Shown here: positions 1-11,926 of the stretch, piece after piece
Layout of the letters: the number at the start of each line of letters is the position of its first letter
Numbering within the stretch: position 1 is the first letter of the stretch
NCBI GenBank assembly: GCA_019633425.1
Contig: WSUB01000016.1
Span: 1-64,000, forward strand
Direction: 5' to 3'
Origin: Tulasnella sp. 424
Lineage: Eukaryota > Basidiomycota > Agaricomycetes > Cantharellales > Tulasnellaceae
Length of the DNA: 64,000 nucleotides
The notes under the pieces: generated by a model
What the model saw: the letters and a program-made list of their open reading frames with translations, nothing else
Told to the model about the DNA's origin: nothing
The model's database searches: none
Translations under genes and position numbers: made by a program

Positions 1-541
1 TCGACTGCTCAAGCAATCGCTTTTGCGATGCTCTCGCACTTTGGATATGAAGGTTTTGCGAAGCATACGGAATACGTCTCGCAATACTACAGGCAGAAGC
101 GGGACGTTTTCGAAGCCGCTATGACAAAACACCTGGCTGGCTTGGTGGAATGGAGCACCCCGGTCTCAGGCATGTTTATATGGTATGTAAAACTTTTTTT
201 TCCCAAGTCGACCGAGCTCCACGAAAACATGAATTATGGAGCTTGCGTCGAATTGCTTTCTACCGGGCCGACCTGACCATCATGTGGTCAACATTAGGTT
301 CAAGCTGAAGCTTCGCCCCACGGCCACCTCTCCGGAAGGCGATTCTGCTGCGCTAATACGAGAACGTGCTGTTGCCAAAGGAGTGTTGGCTCTTCCCGGG
401 ACGGCGTTCTTCCCGAACGGCCAAACCTCCGCATACGTACGAGCTGCTTTTAGCCTGCTCGAGCCCAAAGATGTAGATGAAGCAATAAGGAGACTGGCAT
501 TGGTAATTAAAGAGTACAATGCAGAGGGGGAACAGATGTAG
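1..541 (+). CDS. PLP-dependent aminotransferase, C-terminal part (5' end outside window)
   Basis: This is the last part of a class I/II (fold type I) PLP aminotransferase of the fungal aromatic/aminoadipate family (ARO8-like). Exons are 1-182 and 298-541; the intron is GT-AG and splits a Trp codon, giving FIW then FKLKLRP. The order of motifs (STAQAIAF, the FGYEGF block, YRQKRDVF, SAYVRAAFS) matches the last exon of the two complete paralogues at 32-34 and 42-44 kb, so the identity is firm at family level. In this copy the last exon is cut by an intron that the two others lack. The PLP lysine and substrate domains lie upstream and are not visible. Substrate specificity cannot be read from this part. 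It is the same family as the 32-44 kb cluster but about 32 kb away from it. Confidence 0.85.
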
Positions 542-2232
542 ACGGACATAAATGGCCTGGTGGTACACGAGTGGGGATACTATGGCTGCGTCGCATGGAA
601 TACATAAATCGCGACGTTATGGTGCAATGGGAGCATGAGGTCAGGGGATTTGGGTTAAATAGGAGTAATCAAATGAGGAAATCGAAACCGGATGAAATCG
701 GACGATGGGTGTGGGGGAGTTGTTGCGAAGCCGTGAAGCGGCCCTTTTCAAATATGGAAGGATGCAAGTCGATCAAAGGAAGGAAGAACGAAGGATTTGA
801 CCGATTGAGTCATCTCTAGGTGGAGTACTGCGGAAAAACTGGTAAGAGTTTTGTCGGGAGTCGCACAAGTCATATGGGACATACTGGATGCGCAGATGGG
901 AAACGTAGTCGCTGTGGTCGTCATGAGCGGAGCCACACACCCCACACTTATACCGCGCAGCGCATCTCGCCGGGTGATGTACTGGCGAGGCGGGGCGAGA
1001 AGTGGGTGGAGATGGAGGAGCGAAGGAAATCGAGTAGGCGGACATGCCATGTCGCCACGTCCGGTCCTGAGAAAGGTTATGGTTAGTCGCTTGAAGGCAA
1101 GGCAGAAAAACTTGTCCAACATACAGGAGTAGATGAACGTTGGCGAGCAGGATAATCGTAGTACATGCTGAACATGTTGGTCTTTTGGTGGTGGGCGACA
1201 GTCGTGGTAGGTCAAGTGAGTCAGGGGTCGCGGTATCGTGGCGGCGGCGAGAACGCTGGTGGCAGCAAAATTATGGAGATGTGGCCAAGGACAGGTAAGC
1301 GGCAGTGCAGTGAGAAGGATGAAACGGCGAGAGAAGAGGTGAAGTGGTTATATACCAGGAGACGGACAAGGTAGCCTAAGCGAGCGGAGGCGGCGGTGTT
1401 CGGTTCGATTCGGGTGAAACACTTGATGGGTCTCCTTTCAAGCCACGAATGGATACGCTTGACAACTCATGCCCCCCCTTTCTATCCTTGATTGGGCCCT
1501 GATAAATGATGCGTTGCAGAGAGAGTGGGAGGCGCTTTTGGAACCCAAAATTGCCGGACAATGGCCAAGGCAGGCAGGCAGCAGCTCACTGGCTGCGTCA
1601 AGCTCTGGCGCGGAACGTGGCAACCAGAAGACCAGAAGTTAATTGTCTCGTGAGATCCATGTTCGCGGCGTAAGAGAGGATATCCTTTCAAGGGAGTTGG
1701 CTTTGTTGCGCAATACGCAGATCCTACCTCCCTTTGTCTGCAGTGACGTCGGACCCGACCTCCTTTTATGCGCGAAGAGGACAAGATCGTCGTGGAGCTC
1801 AATTAAATGCTTAAACAAGTAAGAAAAGACGAGGGCGCGTCCGATTGATTTCAGGGATCCTGCGCTGGATCTCGATGCTTCCTCCGAGTGGCCTTCCAAC
1901 GTGATGGGCACGATGGCAGCTTGCGAAAATTCAGCTAGCGCAGAAGCATCGTACGTACAAAGTGGGAACGTTCCATGGCCACCTATACCAGAAAATCATA
2001 GAATTGGAGGGACGCAAATAACCGAGCTGGGTGTTTTCCGATTCGCGGTGTGGTAAGCGAACAGGGGTGAGTGGGGAAACGTTTCCCATAAGTCGCCGCT
2101 TGTCGCCGATACTTCCGCACTACTCCGACGGTCGGACCACAGCAGGCCATGCGCACCGGATTTACTTCTTTGACTCGTGGACGCGCCTTTAGACACCGCA
2201 GACCCGCAACTAGGCCCCTGAATATCCTTCTC
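542..2232. other. Intergenic, no supported gene
   Basis: About 1.6 kb without a reading frame that shows splice continuity, recognisable motifs or paralogy within the window. Several open frames of 60-155 codons exist on both strands, but they overlap each other in conflicting frames and have arginine-rich, low-information translations. The right end must hold the promoter of the PLP homeostasis gene. Confidence 0.5.
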
Positions 2233-3237
<1,005 letters not shown>

Positions 3238-3344
3238 GACCTCCTTCACTTGGACTTAGTCCTAGTTTTCGATATCGTGGGGTGCCTCCCCCACTTCTAG
3301 AACAATGGGATCTATTACAAGCAACATTGGCGCGCTATGTCTCA

Positions 3345-4715
3345 CTAAGATGATAGTCTCCTCCACAAGATCATGATAAAGAGTGCATATCGCTCAAATT
3401 GGTCCTTGAGCATGAACAGCAGCGCCTGCGAAAGGACAGCTTTTGTGATTTGGGCACTCATACCCTATTCGGTGGTACACCCCGATTAGTTACATCGTTA
3501 ACGAAAAATGGATACTTCATGGCTGAGATACGTACCTGATACCACCCAACAATTCCCTTCTCCTGGCGTACTTTTCGTAATACATCAATCGCGCCATTGT
3601 AACGAGGCTTGTGCGGGACGGCAGGTTTTGCTTCCGTGTCAGTGAGGCTGGCTTTTTCAGAATCTGACAGTTGTGTCTCGGTGTCCTTATTAGATCGGGC
3701 TTGCAATCGAACTTTGGCCATAATATATGGGTATGTTGCCTGTCAAACGCTCGTGAGTTTTGATTTCGGGACGGCCAACGAATAAACGACGTACAACTGT
3801 GGCCAAGGTTTTCGATAGAGCCCCAATGGTGAAAGCCATCCAGGGACTCATGCCCTTCCCTTGAGGGACGAGTGAAGTCTTCAGCCTCTCAAAGACACCG
3901 TATGTGATTGCCGGATTGACAGTAAGGACCAAACCAGGTCTCAAGCCCGTCCAAAGGCCAGTAACACCATCTTCGTCGATGATTTCCCGAGCTACGCCGA
4001 AAAAGGAGTTGTCGCGCTTTGGGACATTAGTCTTTCCAAGAGCTTTCTCAGCGTCATTCGAGGCGGGGTCTTCAGCCAGTTGTTGCCTGGTTGCAATTAC
4101 TGCAACAGGAATGGTGAACACTTGAGCAAGAGCTCCGGCGATAGCACCTATAACGAGCTCCATGGCAGCTGATATAGATGGTAACTTCTGGTTGGGGTGC
4201 TTCTTGCTCAATCGTTTAAGGTAGGAACCGCGGACGAAGGAATAGAAGAAAAAGTAGGCGTATTCTGATTGAAAAGGGACCGCAAATGCGCCAAGTTAGA
4301 AATTCAGAATGATACAACATAACTTGACATAGCGGGTTGCTTACGCATTGAGAATGTGTTCAGCATACTGGCGCCGAATCCCTTATAATATCCCCGAAGG
4401 CCTTCATCATGTAAAATCTTGCGAAGAAGCTGGAATACAGATGGTGCTTGAGCACCTCGGTCTTTCCCTTTCTCTTCTGTAGCTTGTATTCGGGTCTTGA
4501 CTCTGGAGGGGGAAGGTATGATGTCACGCCGAGGGGAATACCGATAGAGGCACCAAAAAGAGCTCACGTATCAAGAGGATAGACAGCCCTGTTGCACGAG
4601 TAACGTCGTAAGCATAATGGCATACCTGGGTGACATACACTCACGCATTACTGAAAACGCCCCCGAGAGCTCCCGCAAGAGCGTGTCCGAAAGGCGTTAA
4701 TTGTTCTTGTGCCAT
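3345..4715 (-). CDS. ANT1: Peroxisomal adenine nucleotide carrier (mitochondrial carrier family)
   Basis: Exchanges ATP for AMP/ADP across the peroxisomal membrane, feeding fatty-acid activation. Six exons: 4645-4715, 4568-4588 (only 21 bases), 4345-4502, 3795-4264, 3536-3739, 3345-3464, giving 347 aa. The N-terminus (LTPFGHALAGALGGVFSNA) and the first signature, assembled across the tiny second exon as YPLDTVKTRIQA, are characteristic of the PMP47/ANT1 branch; further marks are LNTFSMQYAYFFFYSFVR, IPVAVIATRQQ (second repeat) and TYPYIMAKVRLQ (third repeat). Three repeats of two helices are all present, as expected for the family. An acidic, Ser/Thr-rich insert follows the third signature. 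The start is the only upstream ATG that gives this conserved N-terminus. The gene ends about 110 bases from the convergent PLP homeostasis gene. Confidence 0.93.
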
Positions 4716-5141
4716 GTCGCCCCGAAACAATCAGTATATAGGAGCTGACGTCCGGATGTTCGCTCCGCTTGAAGGATCTTGTATTCCTTAGACCTATTCG
4801 AGATGAGCTGAGCTCAACTTCGCGCGCAGAGGAGGTGAGGGAGTGGAAGGGCGGATGATGGTACTTAGTTCAAACTGGAATTGCGAGCTCCGGGAACCCG
4901 TCAACCGGACCTGCACGTGATTGCACATGACCGGGCTCCCTTCTGGCTTCTCGTCCCGCTGGCCCAGGGAGTGGCCTGGTTGCCTCGGCATTATGTACTA
5001 CCAGAGATGAATGAGAAATCGCGGTTTCTTCATAAAAGAGTGCATATTTTGCTACAATCGGGGAACTCCTAACCGTGGACTCAAATCGCCGCGGGTTTAG
5101 ACCGTCCAGAAATACATAGCAGTCCTCTGCACAGAGGAATC
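4716..5141. other. Intergenic, promoter side of the carrier gene
   Basis: Some 430 bases between the start of the carrier gene and the 3' end of the nucleoporin gene, both on the minus strand. It should contain the carrier promoter. I see no TATA box, repeat or coding segment that stands out. Confidence 0.4.
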
Positions 5142-6910
5142 TTAACTAACAGACAGCCCACTAACTCCAACGTCGTCCAGCCCCCCGGTCTTCCGGTCGA
5201 ATGGATCTCGGGCACTCCCGGTATGTGTTCTCCAGAGATCACGGTATACGTTTTTAATGCGGGTGAGCCGTGCATCCAATTCAGCAGTCTTAGATGCAAG
5301 GGCCATGAAAGTGCTGTGTTGTGCCCGAAGTGTTTGAGCGATAGCTGAATAAAGGTTCAGGTGAGCAACGCGGGCCGTGGGTGAATTTTGGCAGGCTTTA
5401 CCTTGGGGCGACGTTTGGGCCTGACCGCTAGCAGCAATAATTTTACGCTCGATTTGCTGAAAGGAGAGGTGGTTAATGGCCGGGCGACTGGGAATGACTC
5501 TGAAACATACCTCGACAATGAGCTTATACCTCTGTAGGCGTTCACTCAGCTGTTCCGAAAGCGCCGAGAAGTAACTACGAGGCAGATTGCGTCAGTCCCG
5601 AGCGACGAAGGTACGAATCATCATGCGGCGGAGAACTCACGCGAAGGGGAACCCGGCCCATACTGTGAGGTTGTCGGGATACTGATTCGGATTTAAGAAA
5701 CCGTCCACAATTTTCGTGGCGACGACCAGTTCATCAAGCGCTTGGCTGCCTCTGACCTTCAAGTCGGCGACAAAGCCACTGTCAAGAGACAAGGTATTGT
5801 CGGTTGCGATTGCGATCTGGGCGAGACGAATCCTGGATCAGAATGTAGCTCCAATCCTATTACCCTCTCAGCTACCTTCGCAACCCTCTGAAGCTGAGCT
5901 CGGCCTTTCTCAGGTTCTGCACCCAAAGTCTTCGATCTGAGCTCCTGAGCGATGTTCGTCTGTTTTTGGATCCCAGTCCTATAGCGGAGGATATGTGATG
6001 AGTTCTCCGGCGAGGTGGAATCAAGTAACGAAAAAGCGACTGACTCCACAGCCTCAAAGATTCTTTTGAATTCTTCAGGCAGATCATTGAACTTTGTCGA
6101 TCCTGCGATATCGGATGCCTGAACTCTACAGCAACGAAAAAGAGCGATCAGATAAACGATTTACTAGAACGGAATACAGACTGACGTCGTCCCGCCGCTT
6201 CCAGCCTGAGTCGCTGGTGCGGTTGAAGTGCCCAAGCCCAAGCCGGTGGTAGTCGTAGCTGGTTTTGCCTGGCCAAATAGACCTAATCCACCAGTCGTTG
6301 CAGGTTGCTGGGATTGCTGAGCTGTCGTGGTTGTACCCCCGAACAAGGGCGCCGGCTGGGCTTGTTGAGTGATTGAACCTTGAGGTTGGGCTTGCTGCGT
6401 GTTTCCAAACAAGGGCTGGGTGGTTGTGGAACCGAAAAGTCCAGTGCCGGCCGTGGTGCCCCCGCTGGCTTGTTGATTGCCGAACAGTCCTCCCCCAGCT
6501 GTAGCTGCGGAGAATAATCCAATGTGAGGAATACGCGGAGATTGACGGATAAGACGGCCACGCACGTTGAGTAGTCGTAGTCGTTGCGGCATTATTTCCA
6601 AACAAGCCCCCACCTGATGCACCTCAAAAGTTTCAACCTTGGACTTCGATTCGGAGATTACCCTAGTCAAAAGAACCAACCTGGTGCAGTTTGCGTAGTC
6701 GCATTTTGGTTGGTGTTTCCAAAAAGTCCCCCACTCGTTGCCCCAGCCTGTTGGGGCTGGGCAGTCGTAGAGCCAAACAGACCACTAGCAGGCCTAGCTT
6801 GGCCGCCAAAACCTCCAAATAAACCTCCAGCGGCTGGCGGCTGCGCGGTATTGGTCGCCCCAAAAAGCCCAGTACTTTGGGTGGCTGGCTGTTGCTGTTG
6901 CTGCTGTTGC

Positions 6911-6958
<48 letters not shown>

Positions 6959-7212
6959 GCTTGTTGCTGCCCAAAGCCGCCAAATGCAGTTGGCTGAGTG
7001 GGTTGGGTTGTAGTGGTGCTACCTATATTGGCATACGAAGGCGAGCATCTTGAGCATTGCGTATCGCGGAGAATCAGACAAAAGACACTTACCGAAAAGA
7101 CCACCCGTAGTGGGCTGAGTAGCCTGTTGCTGTTGACCAAAAGATCTGAAAATTTTAGGTTCTTGAGATATGCGTATTCGAAGATAGTTGCATATCTGGC
7201 TCACCCGAACAT
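5142..7212 (-). CDS. NUP49: GLFG-repeat nucleoporin, NUP49/NUP58 type
   Basis: Component of the central channel (NSP1-NUP57-NUP49 complex) of the nuclear pore; FG repeats bind transport receptors. Ten exons: 7205-7212 (8 bases, encoding only MFG with the next exon), 7093-7145, 6681-7022, 6566-6613, 6186-6504, 5876-6125, 5641-5816, 5511-5574, 5402-5456, 5142-5344; 505 aa. Residues 1 to about 260 are Gln/Thr-rich with many GLFG/LFG motifs and a 23-Gln run; the rest is a helical domain starting near NDLPEEFKRIFE and ending with AQTLRAQHSTFMAL and a short tail after LWRTHTGSARDPF, as in fungal Nup49. All ten joins keep frame, which supports even the 8-base first exon. It is divergently arranged with the KEN-box gene, 135 bases between start codons. 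Confidence 0.9.
6889..6957 (-). repeat. CAG/CAA repeat encoding 23 glutamines
   Basis: Trinucleotide tract inside the third exon of the nucleoporin, read as Gln on the minus strand. The 3' half on the plus strand is twelve or more uninterrupted CTG units, so it is expected to vary in length; the other half is interrupted by TTG (CAA). Confidence 0.95.
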
Positions 7213-7347
7213 GAGGTTTTGGAGGGTGGTGGCGATAAGTTGCACGTGAGGCGACTGTCACACGCGATGTTGACAATTGTTCGAGTTTGAACTTGGAACT
7301 CAAACACGCTTCCATCACACATACGACAGCAACGACCGCAGGACACG

Positions 7348-9599
7348 ATGAACGACTCTGTGATAATGCACTTCGATCCTCTTCGCTCTCCTGAGCGCAA
7401 AGCTCTTTCAAACCCCAGCCTTCCTCCAGACAAAGAGAACATGGACCCCGATCAACTCTCGATGTCGGTATACTTCAACCGTCCCTACGGCATGTTTTCA
7501 AACCCTGCGTCACCGGAGAAGAAACCCAGTAGCCCTAGAAAGAAAGGAGCTCTGATAGAGCTATCCTTTGTATCAGAGAACGGAAGTGACGAGGAGGAGG
7601 AGATGGAATTCGGGATGGACGGGGAGGATGACACCATTAAATTGGGACCGATACTGGCGGGCCTGGATGTTTCAAAGACGCCCGACCTTCGCCGCATACC
7701 ATTTGGAGACGCTGGGCAAGCGGATGTCGGATTCAATATGCCGGTGATGAGGTTCAAGTCCATGCTACCGGAGACGTCAGGCAAACCTACGACTCCGCTG
7801 CGTACATCACAACGCCTAATATCAATCTCTCCAGTCGTAACAACTCTCCCAACTCCTCTAACCGCTATCCGTGTTGCACCGAATCCCTTTTTTCCACCTC
7901 AAACGCCTTCCACCGTGCGCCCCCTCCGCGTCATAACCAGCGATGGTACATCCGGAATGGTCCCCAAACCCGAAGGATCACGGCCTGCCTGGTCCGTACA
8001 TGAATACCCTCCCCTTCCTCCCTCTCCGATCGATGAAGGGACGTCTTTAACCCTAGAGCCACCTCTGGAAGGTAGCGAGAACGATGATCAAGGAAATTAC
8101 GACGGAGAACCGCCAAATGAGGAGAGAGCCTTATTGACTCAGAACGAGGAGCTTGTGGGGACTTCATTACTTCAACCAAAAATGGAAACGCAGCCTGCGG
8201 TCAACGCTTCCGACAGACCCGATCACCTCTCGCCGCCCGTCGAACCAAGCGGTAGAAACCGCCTCTCCCTGGATCTCGATGCCACATTCGACCTTAGGAA
8301 TGTGAGATTCCAGGATGTGAGCTTTGATCTTCTGAAAGGGGAGATGTCATTCTTGGGACGAAATGCTGAAGGAGACAACGTGATTTATGCCACCAACACG
8401 TAAGTGCGTATATATGATCCGGGGGTTCTTGCTCATAATCTTGTCACACAGTGTTCCAAACGTCTTTGCATCCCGGCCAACGAGGCGATCATCTAAGGCT
8501 GAGATGTCATCTCTCCCACTCCTGTTCGTTGATTTGCCATTTCTTCTATTATTATACCTGATGGCCTGTCTTGAATAGGAATGAGCTCGATGAACCTCCA
8601 AGCCAGCTTGAAGATGACATTCCTCCAAAACTCTCGGTCAGGACTGACTTACGCCAATCTTGTGCCGAAACCATAAAGTCTCCAAGGGAAATTCAACTAC
8701 CCGAGTCCAGACCGAGCTCAGTTGCATCTACCATCCCCACCGATGAGGAAGCGCATCCTCTCCGACCGCGAAGCGTTCTTCAATCAACAAGATCACTCGG
8801 CACGAAGGCGGCCTCGAGTTCGACCGTCAAATTGACAAGCGCTCGGCCTGGGGCTTCGGAACAACCAAGCAGTAATCTTGGATTAGCTCGGAGACCAACA
8901 ACGAGAACAGAAGCCTCGGGGAAACTGCGACCTATACGGTCGATAGACATCGCGGAAGCGTCGTCCTCAGGTACCGGGACAAGTCAAGAGCCCGTGCGGC
9001 CTCGCAGTAAGCTCCTCACTGCCATCCTTCGCCCGCCCTCTCGCACTACGGACGTAGACGAAGCGCCGGTGGACCGTCCGCCCGCACGAACGATTAAACA
9101 CGGACGAGCTTCTTCTGTGGGGACGCTCCGAAGTGCCCCGAGTCTTGCAAGTCTGTCCTCCAAGGTGGGCACCCAAACGTCCAGGCTTACCATACCAGAG
9201 AATGGGCCTTCTCAGCCTGTCCCGTCCACCAAATCGGAACTACAGAGGCCACAGCCAACCAGCACTCTCGCTTCGCGTCCCAGGCCACGACCTTCCTCTG
9301 TCTCTACCCTTCCTTCGACACTATCACGCCCGGCCACCTCGCTCGGTGTATCAAGAGCGGCTCCTACCTCTGTCGCGCCTGCGGCCGGTGCCAGCCGACC
9401 ACGACCCTCAATCGTATCATCCCGGCCATCAATCGCAACATCAACAAGCAAACCTCGGGCAAGTACGGTAATGGCCACCCCTCGACCAACTCAAAGTCAT
9501 GCAGTATCCACTGCCTCCAAACTTCCTGCAGCGAGACCAGCTTCAAGAATTGGAATACCGCTCACCAGACCTGTCCCGAGCACTCGCAGAGCGATTTGA
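7348..9599 (+). CDS. Low-complexity protein with KEN box and D-box-like motif
   Basis: No family recognised. Exons 7348-8399, 8452-8505 and 8579-9599 give 708 aa. The middle 54-base exon is inferred: its donor (GTCATC) is weak, and a two-exon model that skips it also keeps frame. Near the N-terminus RKALSN (residues 17-22) looks like an APC/C D-box and KEN is at 29-31; together they resemble degrons of mitotic regulators such as securin, but this is inference only. An acidic stretch (about residues 80-95) follows. The region around residues 310-345 (FDLRNVRFQDVSFDLL) is the only part with a folded look. The last 300 residues are Ser/Pro/Arg/Thr-rich and basic, typical of microtubule or chromatin tails. 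It shares a short bidirectional promoter with NUP49. Confidence 0.75.
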
Positions 9600-10047
9600 T
9601 CCATTTTTATATATTTGATACATGATCCGAACTCCATCCTTCATGCTCTACTCGTATTGTCTTTGACATATACAATGCGCCGACTGTTCCTCCATGTACA
9701 TACAGACTCACGCCTGGCGTGTCAATGAGTGTTATCCTTTGGTTTGGTCGTTGAACATTCTCGCCAGCCAAATGCCTTATATTACTTACAAAGTCGCTGC
9801 CAGTGGCCAGGGAGAACCGGCTACACGCATTTTGCAGTGTTATACCCAAATTCTATGCTGTCATATTAAAAGGTCGGTTGAAGTTTCCCGATCGACTGTG
9901 TCGGCCCGCTTGCCCAGGCGGCGGCGTTCCGATGGGAATTCTTAAACCCGGAGAGGCTTTCTTGCAGGGCCTGCGCTTGACATGCGTTGGTGATGTTTGT
10001 GTAGACGTTCTGTTGGTCACTCATCAGCGACATCATCCACGCCAAAT
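9600..10047. other. Intergenic upstream of the F-box array
   Basis: Holds the 3' region of the KEN-box gene and the promoter of array copy A. The 60 bases before copy A only partly resemble the upstream segment shared by copies B-E (TTGTTTGTAG ... TTCT ... CTCC), so copy A has the most divergent promoter. Confidence 0.4.
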
Positions 10048-11721
10048 ATGCCATCAATCACCGCCTTACCGTATGAAATCATACTCGAAATAACAAGATC
10101 CGCCGCTTTGAGAGATTCGGTAGCTCTTTTGGTTGTTCGTATTTTCAATTTATCTTCATTTGGGGACGGCATCTCTTATTACGAACCTGACCAGACCTGC
10201 AAAGTCCTGCACGAGATATATAAAGCCCGTCCTTTCTGGATAGATCAAGTTCTCCGTTTGAAGCAACGCTTTAACCCGTTGCTACCCGATCACGTCGGGT
10301 CTCTGGCCATCGAAGACCTCAAACGTACAGCATGGAATCCCTACCTATTTGAAACTGCCATCCGGCAGCAAAAGATCCGACTTTCTTCCTATGGACGTTT
10401 AAATACACCCATAAAGAGCGAATACTGGGATGCCAAAGTAGTCCCAGGGGGGCAGTGGCTTTTTACGTTGTCAAGAGAAGTCGAGGCGGATGGAGCTGAT
10501 CAAGCGATGAGAATTCATTCCCTCCTGCGGGTTTGGGGCATTACCCGAGCAGTCCCTACCTGCGTTGCCAGCCTCGAGCTTCGAAGCCATCTCAATCCTC
10601 TGGAGCTATGTCTACAACCTGGAGATTCTTCTTTGGATCTTTTCGTCTTTGTAAATTCCTTTCGTTCTCGAGGTGGAAGGTACGTTTGTTACGACCGCCG
10701 TCTTCAAATTGTTCTTTTCATACAGCTGACCCTTCACCCTGCGCTTCACAAGTGATCTGCAGGTTTCACGCATCAATATGGCAGACGAGATTCCACAATT
10801 TTCACCCGTCGCCGAACTTAACACCGACCACTTTTGCAGCGGCATGGGCATTCAAGGCCGGAACGTGATCGTAACGCTTGCGCATCAAGGGAGAGATTGG
10901 TCGGAGGCTCTGATTTGGGATTGGACAACCGACGAAAGGAATGTCGTCCGAAGTCCCGAACCGGGTGGAAGGGTAAGCTTAATGTCTTTGCTGTGTGCGA
11001 TGCCTCTGAACTCTTAGTACAACCGCCCATAAAGTACTGGTTCATGGCAGCCTCAAAGGCCATACTCACCTTATGGGACTCAGCGACGCAAAGCATCGAC
11101 GTCCATCTACCCTCACCGTTGGGAGGTTACGCAAAAGTCGGAAACCATCGGCCCGTCCCCAAGTCTGTCCCTTCTAACGAAGAGGTCATGAGTGATAGTG
11201 TCGGTCAGGCTCTTGTTCCCACTCTCGTAGACCCTTGGAATTCGGGTACGGACTTGCACCAGATTGCTCTAGCTCATTTGGACCAAGAGACCCTTCGGAT
11301 CGATATGGAGAACCTTGGAGCAGGTCGTATTTGGTTCACATCGTATCTCAAGGACAACACTTACATGCAAGATCCAGAAGATGCCTCCAGCCCGTACGGA
11401 AACGAACACGAAGCACCGTCTGATTTCTTCAAGACAATCAGCGATCACTTAGTAGACCTATCGTCTTCAGGGCGCCTGACGTACTATCTCTCCCCAGAGA
11501 GCGGGAGTCAGGGAACCGAATCTATCTCGTATTACGTGCAATACGGGGACGAGCCTGGTCGCATACTTGGTGACCAACATTTTCCATTCATTTGCCCATT
11601 CAGTGGGATCGTTGGAAGCGTCAGTGTAGCAGGTGATCTGTTTGTATGGCGATTGGAACAAGCTGTGTGCAGTTCTGGTGGGGAGAATAGCAATGTTGGT
11701 CCGGTAGATATGGTCGGTTGA
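10048..11721 (+). CDS. F-box-like protein, array copy A
   Basis: First of five tandem paralogues. Exons 10048-10134, 10195-10679, 10753-10972, 11035-11721; 492 aa. The N-terminus (LPYEIILEITRSAALRDSVALL, then TCKVLHEIYKARPFW) has the spacing of an F-box: an LP.EI start, a hydrophobic helix, then a TCK.L helix. F-box proteins recruit substrates to SCF ubiquitin ligases. The rest looks like degenerate beta-propeller blades: LLRVWGITRAV, ALIWDW plus YWFMAASK.I.TLWD, and a terminal ICPFSGIVGSV...VWR. Its first intron (60 bases) has an unusual donor (GTTCGT), no stop codon and a length divisible by three, so retention would simply add 20 residues. An extended tail after the last blade ends in a Gly/Asn-rich stretch shared with copy B. 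The substrate is unknown. Confidence 0.85.
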
Positions 11722-11800
11722 AGGCAGCGACTCTACGTCTAGCTCGAAATGTTTCGCATTTTGTTGTTGGAAGCGAGCCCGATATGATCCTTAAATAATG

Positions 11801-11840
11801 TTCTGGTTTATTTGTCCGTTTAGTGGAATTGTTGGCGACA
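11801..11840 (+). repeat. Relic of F-box terminal exon in A-B spacer
   Basis: Reads FWFICPFSGIVGD in one frame and matches the end of exon 4 of the neighbouring genes (FPFICPFSGIVGS) at about nine bases in ten. No start or splice context. A pre-duplication copy or an unequal crossover inside exon 4 would leave such a piece. Confidence 0.7.
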
Positions 11841-11926
11841 TAGGCGACCGACCTATGGACAGATTTGAGAACCACTTGTTTGTAGAAGCTCTGTTTGCTC
11901 TCCTGACAACACCATCCACATCAGAG

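Noticed and set aside
748..1215. A 155-codon minus-strand frame in the left intergenic region
   Set aside because: Low-information translation, no splice context, overlapped by several other frames on the plus strand.
6584..6997. A plus-strand frame encoding a run of cysteines
   Set aside because: It is the complement of the CAG tract of NUP49 and has no other support.
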